A DNA stretch of 64,000 nt from Marinobacter sp. (GTDB lineage: Bacteria; Pseudomonadota; Gammaproteobacteria; Pseudomonadales; Oleiphilaceae). The position numbers and the translations under genes were made by a program. The stretch is from NCBI GenBank assembly GCA_022565395.1, contig JAIUMV010000005.1, forward strand, positions 114,922 to 178,921, written 5' to 3'. The notes beneath the pieces were generated by a model. It ran no database searches. It had not been told where the DNA came from and saw nothing but the letters and a program-made list of their open reading frames with translations. Positions 57,404-64,000 of the stretch are shown here, piece by piece; within the stretch, counting starts at the first letter, position 1; each line of letters opens with the position of its first letter.

Positions 57404-57544
57404 AAGAGCCTCTGAAAAGCGTAAGCGAGGCCGGCGCAGCAAGGCAAAAACAGGCGAAAAAGCGCAGTTTACGTGCTGTAAATGAGTATTTTGAGCCTGT
57501 TTTAACATCGCTGCGGCAACGCAGGTAGCTTTTCATAGGCTCTT
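57404..57544. repeat. 141-bp palindromic repeat (MITE-like) between gph and trp leader
   Basis: The ends are inverted repeats: AAGAGCCTCTGAAAAGC at 57404-57420 and its near-perfect complement at 57528-57544 (one mismatch). Inside, CAGGCGAAAAAGCGCAG-type blocks recur inverted as GAGCCTGTTTTAA, and TTTAC-GTGCT-GTAAA forms the centre. The whole element can fold on itself. It sits directly upstream of the trp leader, so the trp promoter may lie in or at its edge. Confidence 0.8.
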
Positions 57545-57555
57545 AAGCGGTGAGA

Positions 57556-58254
57556 TTACAAAAGCTGGCTAAGTGAATCAACCACTCGTTGGGCGCCGAG
57601 GGTGGCCAGGGGCTCCCCAAAGTGGTAACCGTAGCTGACCGCAACAGCGGGCATGCCGGCACGCTGGGCCGCCAGAATATCATTGACGGAGTCGCCCACC
57701 ATGAGGGTGTTATGGGGCTGACTCTGCAGTTTTTCCATGGCGTGGTGCAGCGGGGCGGGGTCCGGTTTTTTGGTGGGCAGGCTATCGCCACTGAGGGTGA
57801 GCGCGAACCAGTGGTCGAGCTTGAGCTGTGCCAGCAGCGGTTGGGTGAATTCTGCGGGCTTGTTGGTGATAACGGCGAGTCGGGTACCGGCTTTGTGGAG
57901 GGCGTCGAGAAAATCTTCAACACCCGGGTAAATCTGGCTGTGCTGGCCATTGCAAAGACGGTAATGCTTGCGGAAGGCCGCCAGCGCCGTATCGAAGGTG
58001 TGGTCGTCTGCCGGTGCGGCCTGTTGCCAGTGAAAGTCCCTCGCCAGCGCCCGCCGCACCAGCACGCTGGCGCCGTTACCCACCCACTGCCGGACCATAA
58101 CCTCACCCGCAACGGGGCGGCCCAGGTCCGTGAGCATCCTGTCCACGGCGATGGTGAGGTCGGCAGCGCTATCCACCAGCGTGCCGTCCAGATCGAACAG
58201 GGTGGCTTTGGGGTATTGGCCCTGGAAGAGTGCTTTGAGGTTGGCTGGGTTCAT
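57556..58254 (-). CDS. gph: Phosphoglycolate phosphatase
   Basis: A 232-residue HAD phosphatase that removes phosphoglycolate formed during DNA repair. Motif I is LFDLDGTLVDS with the nucleophile Asp, motif II Thr in AVITNKP, motif III Lys in LPTKKPDP and motif IV GDSVNDILAA. The cap domain spans about 20-95. Its position next to rpe and trpE is as in other gammaproteobacteria, although here repeat elements separate it from both. Confidence 0.94.
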   Translation of the reverse strand: MNPANLKALFQGQYPKATLFDLDGTLVDSAADLTIAVDRMLTDLGRPVAGEVMVRQWVGNGASVLVRRALARDFHWQQAAPADDHTFDTALAAFRKHYRLCNGQHSQIYPGVEDFLDALHKAGTRLAVITNKPAEFTQPLLAQLKLDHWFALTLSGDSLPTKKPDPAPLHHAMEKLQSQPHNTLMVGDSVNDILAAQRAGMPAVAVSYGYHFGEPLATLGAQRVVDSLSQLL

Positions 58255-58304
58255 GCGCTTGATCTCTCTATTCGGTTACTGCAAGGCTTTACTTCGGTAA
58301 TGCC

Positions 58305-58410
58305 GGCCCCTCCGGGGCGCCTTAGTCACCCTCACCCTACCCTCTCCCCTCAAGGGAGAGGGGCTAAAGCTACATCGCCGATATTGCCGACTTGCAGCAT
58401 TTTTTTCCCT
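58305..58410. repeat. 106-bp direct repeat, copy 1
   Basis: Begins GGCCCCTCCGGGGCGC, then TAGTCACCCTCACCC, a CTCTCCCCTCAAGGGAGAGG hairpin and GCCGACTTGCAGCAT. Copy 2 at 58574 has the same order with scattered changes. It lies between rpe and gph. Confidence 0.85.
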
Positions 58411-58515
58411 CTCCCTTGAGGGGGTGTAGGCGGAGAAGTGAAGCATCGCTTCACCCGCCGGAACGACTGCCGCAAAGCGGCAGGCCGGGGCGCGGAGCGG
58501 GGTAGGGTGAGGGTG
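58327..58515. repeat. 189-bp element with perfect 16-bp terminal inverted repeats
   Basis: CACCCTCACCCTACCC (58327-58342) and GGGTAGGGTGAGGGTG (58500-58515) are exact complements. The interior contains several hairpins, such as GTGAAGC-ATC-GCTTCAC (58438-58454) and CTGCCGC/GCGGCAG. It looks like a non-coding mobile or REP-type element overlapping copy 1 of the direct repeat. Confidence 0.75.
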
Positions 58516-58573
58516 AAAAAAAGGGTGAAGCGTTGCTTCGCAGGCATTTTTTCAGTCAATCACTATCAAAGCA

Positions 58574-58680
58574 GGCCCCTGCGGGGCGCGCTAGTCACCC
58601 TCACCCCAACCCCTCTCCCCTCAAGGGAGAGGGGCTAAAGCCACACCGCCGATACCGCCGACTTGCAGCATCTTTTCCCC
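58574..58680. repeat. 106-bp direct repeat, copy 2
   Basis: GGCCCCTGCGGGGCGC, TAGTCACCCTCACCC, the CTCTCCCCTCAAGGGAGAGG hairpin and GCCGACTTGCAGCAT recur. It ends exactly at the rpe stop codon, where its hairpin could act on rpe transcripts. Confidence 0.85.
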
Positions 58681-59352
58681 TCAAACCGCCCGCGCCAACT
58701 CAGCCCGCATGGCATCAATCGTCGCCTTGTAATCAGGCGTATTAAAAATCGCCGACCCTGCCACAAACGTATCCGCGCCCGCCGCCGCAATCTCCCGAAT
58801 GTTATCCACTTTCACGCCGCCATCAATTTCCAGCCGGATGTTGTGGCCGCTGGCGTCGATGCGCTGGCGGGCCTGGCGCAGTTTGTCCAGGGTATTGGGG
58901 ATGAAGGCCTGGCCACCAAAGCCAGGGTTAACGGACATCAGCAGGATCATATCCAGCTTGTCCATCACATGGTCCAGGTGGTGCAGGGGGGTGGCGGGGT
59001 TAAACACCAGGCCCGCCTTGCAGCCGCCATCCCGGATCAGTTGCAGTGAACGGTCAATGTGGTTGCTGGCTTCCGGGTGGAAGGTAATGTAAGTGGCACC
59101 GGCGTCGATAAACATTTTGATCAGGTCGTCTACCGGTGACACCATCAGGTGGACATCAATAGGCGCGGTAATGCCATACTTACGCAGCGCTTCACAGACC
59201 ATGGGGCCGATGGTGAGGTTGGGGACATAGTGGTTGTCCATCACGTCGAAGTGGACAATGTCAGCGCCGGCCGCCAGTACGTTATCAACCTCTTCCCCGA
59301 GGCGGGCAAAGTCGGCAGAGAGGATGGACGGAGCGATCTGGAAAGGCTGCAT
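58681..59352 (-). CDS. rpe: Ribulose-phosphate 3-epimerase
   Basis: A 223-residue TIM-barrel enzyme of the pentose phosphate pathway that interconverts ribulose-5-P and xylulose-5-P. Motifs are [29 protein letters not shown] (metal His/Asp), [17 protein letters not shown] and LEIDGGV. Upstream of gph on the same strand. Confidence 0.96.
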   Translation of the reverse strand: MQPFQIAPSILSADFARLGEEVDNVLAAGADIVHFDVMDNHYVPNLTIGPMVCEALRKYGITAPIDVHLMVSPVDDLIKMFIDAGATYITFHPEASNHIDRSLQLIRDGGCKAGLVFNPATPLHHLDHVMDKLDMILLMSVNPGFGGQAFIPNTLDKLRQARQRIDASGHNIRLEIDGGVKVDNIREIAAAGADTFVAGSAIFNTPDYKATIDAMRAELARAV

Positions 59353-59466
59353 GGGTGGTCTCTCTTGGTAGGCTAGGCTTTTATGGCAAGAATAAGGCCC
59401 GACAGTTTACCAGAATGCAAAGGGGGTGTTGGTGGGATTGTTGAAAGTACGGATCAGGAGGTCAAC

Positions 59467-60465
59467 GTGAGAAACCGGTTGGCGGGTGGCCGCACCCTGG
59501 GGTGGCGGCTGGTGTGCTGCTGCTTGTTGGCGGCGTGGCCTATGGGCTGGCTGGCTGCGGATGAGTCGGTGCTGGCGGTGGATGAGCTGGAGACACCTGC
59601 AGAACCAAACCGTTTTCTGGTGCAGCTGGCCAGCGGCGATGAGGAGCTGCAGCAGCGCTACCCCAATCAGGTGGTGTGGCTGGAGCTGCCGGATGACGGG
59701 CCTTTGCTGGGGCTGTTGGCCAAGGCCAGCCGGGGGGAAGCCAAGGGCGGTATTATTTTGCTTGGGGATGCCGGGTCCACGGCGGATGCCGGTGTGCTCT
59801 CCGGTATGCGTGCAGCCCTGGCCCGTCAGGGCTGGGATGTGTTGTCACTGGGATTGCCGCCGGTGCCAGCGGCCATGCTGCGGGAGCGCCAGCGGGCGGC
59901 CTTGCCAGCCCCTGAACCTGCCGACGGGGCAGCGGAGGATCTCCTGCCGGATGCCTCTATCAACGAACCCTATGAAGACGACGATATTTTCAGTGATGAC
60001 CTTGTCGCCCTGGCCGATGCCGCCGACGACCCCCCCGAGCCTGCAGACACCGCCTATTTTGATTTCGGCGACGCCCTGCTTTCAGCGGCGGTGAATCAGC
60101 TGATGGAGGAGGGGCACGGCACCTGGGTCATGGTGGGGGTGGGCTGGGGCGCTGAGATGGTCGCTCGCTGGTGGCTGGCCTCGCCCCGCACCGAGCAACC
60201 GCTGGTGTGGATCAATGGCCGGCTGGATGAGGCTGTGGTTGACCAGCTGGCGGCCCAGGCCGACGGCGGCCAGCTGGCGCCGGTGCTGGACTTGGTAGCG
60301 TCCCGTCAGTCATCCCCCGAAGCAATTGCCCGGCGACAGGCCCTGATGCGCAGTGGCGCGGGGGTGTATCGGCAACAGGCGGTGGCGATGCCGCAGGCCA
60401 CACCGGCCTCGGCGGACCGTATGCTGGCCAACCGCATAGCCGCCTGGCTGGAGACACGTCAGTAA
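59467..60465 (+). CDS. DUF3530 family protein
   Basis: A 332-residue exported protein with signal peptide (about 10-33, ending GWLAADE). The remainder looks like an alpha/beta-hydrolase fold typical of DUF3530: GGIILLGDAGSTADAGVLSGMR (substituting for the usual HG loop) and WDVLSLGLPPVP. At the nucleophile elbow position the sequence is VGVGWGAEM, with Gly where hydrolases have Ser, so it may not be catalytic. A long acidic insertion lies at about 150-200. GTG 59467 is preceded by AGGAGG. Function unknown. Divergent from rpe. Confidence 0.8.
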   Translation: MRNRLAGGRTLGWRLVCCCLLAAWPMGWLAADESVLAVDELETPAEPNRFLVQLASGDEELQQRYPNQVVWLELPDDGPLLGLLAKASRGEAKGGIILLGDAGSTADAGVLSGMRAALARQGWDVLSLGLPPVPAAMLRERQRAALPAPEPADGAAEDLLPDASINEPYEDDDIFSDDLVALADAADDPPEPADTAYFDFGDALLSAAVNQLMEEGHGTWVMVGVGWGAEMVARWWLASPRTEQPLVWINGRLDEAVVDQLAAQADGGQLAPVLDLVASRQSSPEAIARRQALMRSGAGVYRQQAVAMPQATPASADRMLANRIAAWLETRQ

Positions 60466-60468
60466 TCC

Positions 60469-61005
60469 CTAGCCGGTCAGGGGGTAGCGGGCTACCACCG
60501 TGTAAACCGACCCCTGGGAGCTTGGCGTGCTCTGGTAAAGGGCTACCTGATTCACCGGCAGGGTGTCTGCGGGCAACGAGGGCGGGCTTGCCAGCAGGGC
60601 TGCTGCCGAGCCGGGATGACGGCTGAAACGGGCAAGGGTGATATGGGGGTGAAAACGCCTGGCTTCACCCCGCAGGCCAAGGGGCTCCAGCAGCATATGC
60701 AGTTGCTGCTGCAGTGCGTGTAACGGCGCCTCCGGGGCTACCCCTATCCACAGGTTGCGGGGCTTGTCAGGGTGGCCAAAGCAGTGCAACCTGCTCAGGG
60801 CCAGAGTAAAGGGCGCCGCCTGCAGGGCCGCCAGTTGCTGCACCACGGCCTGGGCGGTGGTGTCATCCAGATTGCCCAGAAAGTTAAGAGTCAGGTGCAG
60901 CTGGTCCTGGCGCTGCCAGCGGGCGCCGTCAATATCACCCCGGATACGGGTGAGCGCTGCCGCGAGGGCAGCGGGTAGTTCCAGGCCAGTAAACAGGCGT
61001 GGCAT
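60469..61005 (-). CDS. thpR: RNA 2',3'-cyclic phosphodiesterase
   Basis: A 178-residue 2H-superfamily enzyme. The paired HxTx motifs are HLTL (in QLHLTLNFLGN) and HITL (in FHPHITLARF), which hydrolyse 2',3'-cyclic phosphate ends. FTGLELP at the start is characteristic. Last gene of the amgK-murU-djlA-like-thpR run, 9 bases after the previous stop; it is convergent with the DUF3530 gene, 3 bases apart. Confidence 0.93.
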   Translation of the reverse strand: MPRLFTGLELPAALAAALTRIRGDIDGARWQRQDQLHLTLNFLGNLDDTTAQAVVQQLAALQAAPFTLALSRLHCFGHPDKPRNLWIGVAPEAPLHALQQQLHMLLEPLGLRGEARRFHPHITLARFSRHPGSAAALLASPPSLPADTLPVNQVALYQSTPSSQGSVYTVVARYPLTG

Positions 61006-61014
61006 CAGGTGATC

Positions 61015-63469
<2,455 letters not shown>

Positions 63470-63885
63470 GACAGTTCGCGTCTCTCGCCAGTCATCGCTG
63501 AAAACCGAAAGTTAACAGAAGCGAGGAAAAACCGACAGGTGTCCGTTGCGGGTGGGGCGGCGCTGCCCCGGCATTGCTGATGGTTTACCCGCAGGTAGCC
63601 AGTGGGGGCAAGGCAGGGTGGGCGAGACGTGCATCACAAAAAAGTGGCAAAAATGACGCTTTTGCCGGATATTCGCCAAATATTCACCGTTTTTGACGGT
63701 ATATTTGGAATATACAGCCACTTTGTCGTTTTTGTCGGGAAAAATAGTCGGTGGGGTGGTGGGTGGAGAGCTTTCTTAGTGGTATGATTTTTAAAGACTT
63801 TATTTGGCTTTCGAGGCTGATGTTAGGGCTTTGGGTGGCGGTGCATATTGTCACATTTTGCGTAGAATAAAATGTTAGGTGTCAT
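63470..63885. other. AT-rich intergenic stretch with two related palindromes
   Basis: No convincing ORF. ATATT-CGCCA-AATAT (63669-63683) and GTATATT-TGG-AATATAC (63699-63715) are two palindromes about three helical turns apart, each a near-inverted copy of the other. Outside them GTGGCAAAAATGACG (from 63645) and its imperfect complement (to about 63740) extend the symmetry. The stretch from 63640 onward is visibly richer in A and T than the genes to its left. ATGTTAGG occurs at 63819 and 63872. Confidence 0.6.
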
Positions 63886-64000
63886 ATGAAATTTCCTCGC
63901 CTCAAGGGGATAGAAACGAGACAAGAAGGCAATGTACCGGAGCTTCTGGCCGTCAACTATGATCTTTGGACGCTACGTCTCACTCTTTCATTTCGGTCCA
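63886..64000 (+). CDS. Unidentified ORF, 5' end only
   Basis: Open from ATG 63886 to the window edge (38 codons), starting MKFPRLKGIETRQEGN and continuing VPELLAVNYDLWTLRL. AGG lies about seven bases upstream. I do not recognise the product. The composition looks coding, but a short chance ORF cannot be excluded. It marks a gene that is not the lptD expected beside amgK. Confidence 0.4.
   Translation, partial: MKFPRLKGIETRQEGNVPELLAVNYDLWTLRLTLSFRS

Noticed and set aside
57303..57536. A 77-codon reading of the trp leader frame from an ATG inside the repeat element.
   Set aside because: Its first 50 codons come from the repeat and lack a ribosome site; the shorter GTG-start leader has a good one.
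63872..63888. Possible integron core site: GTTAGGT just before an ATG.
   Set aside because: No RYYYAAC partner or attC-sized foldback lies in the preceding 140 bases, and no intI is seen. A 7-base match alone is weak.
63889..63923. CRISPR-like unit: CCTCGCCTCAAGGGGATAGAAAC resembles repeats that end in GAAAC.
   Set aside because: No second copy occurs in the remaining 77 bases, although one would be expected after a spacer of about 35, and the stretch reads as codons 2-12 of an open frame. Sequence beyond the edge would settle it.

Overview
The window reads as core chromosome of a gammaproteobacterium close to Pseudomonas and Alcanivorax. Protein types point that way: a Vfr-type CRP, pseudomonad-type Mg-dependent HemB, a long membrane-anchored AlgC, PanP aspartate decarboxylase, coniferyl aldehyde dehydrogenase CalB and an AmgK/MurU cell-wall recycling pair. 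So does gene order: rpmG-rpmB-radC-coaBC-dut-algC-argB, engB-cyt c4-dsbA-EEP, and speD-osmC-crp near trp, gph and rpe resemble blocks I recall from P. aeruginosa. I see no rRNA, tRNA, prophage, insertion sequence or proven CRISPR array. The genus is inferred; no marker here fixes it.

Layout. 1-9.6 kb: a cut-off sensor kinase, TenA, a His-rich secreted cluster with a double DUF305 protein, TesB, a 7TMR-GGDEF-EAL protein, a small flavodoxin and a diguanylate cyclase. 9.6-14.3 kb: PanP, an AidB-like acyl-CoA dehydrogenase with its TetR regulator, and a SutA-like small acidic protein. 14.4-20.1 kb: an orphan lipase foldase, then hemB-ppk1 behind a textbook PHO box. 20.1-25.9 kb: ferredoxin, CoaD, CalB with a divergent TetR regulator, EngB, cytochrome c4, DsbA. 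25.9-38.6 kb: EEP nuclease, ribosomal proteins L33 and L28, RadC, CoaBC, Dut, AlgC, ArgB, an unknown anchored protein, ArgE, ArgA and a zinc-peptidase lipoprotein. 38.8-47.4 kb: a 1267-residue PilZ-DUF1631-GGDEF-EAL protein, PrkB, azoreductase-pirin, SpeD, OsmC, CRP. 47.5-53.1 kb: a less conserved insert (MFS, M14 peptidase, GST, MBL lipoprotein, periplasmic binding protein) that includes a 208-bp palindromic element. 53.2-59.4 kb: trpEGDC with a previously unmarked Trp-rich leader peptide, gph and rpe, separated by repeat elements. 59.4-63.5 kb: DUF3530, then amgK-murU-djlA-like-thpR. 63.5-64 kb: an AT-rich palindromic stretch and the start of an unidentified ORF.

Themes. Three proteins make, break or sense cyclic di-GMP, and two of them have degenerate catalytic motifs. 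PanP, CoaBC and CoaD cover steps towards coenzyme A. ArgA, ArgB and ArgE cover the start and the deacetylation step of arginine synthesis. The regulatory signals that stand out are the PHO box before hemB-ppk1, the trp leader, two perfect palindromes beside TetR genes, and palindromes before azoR and at the crp promoter. No wholly new system is evident; the best leads are the trp leader, the repeat families, the PilZ-DUF1631 protein, the Sm-like anchored protein in the arg cluster and the unidentified right end.
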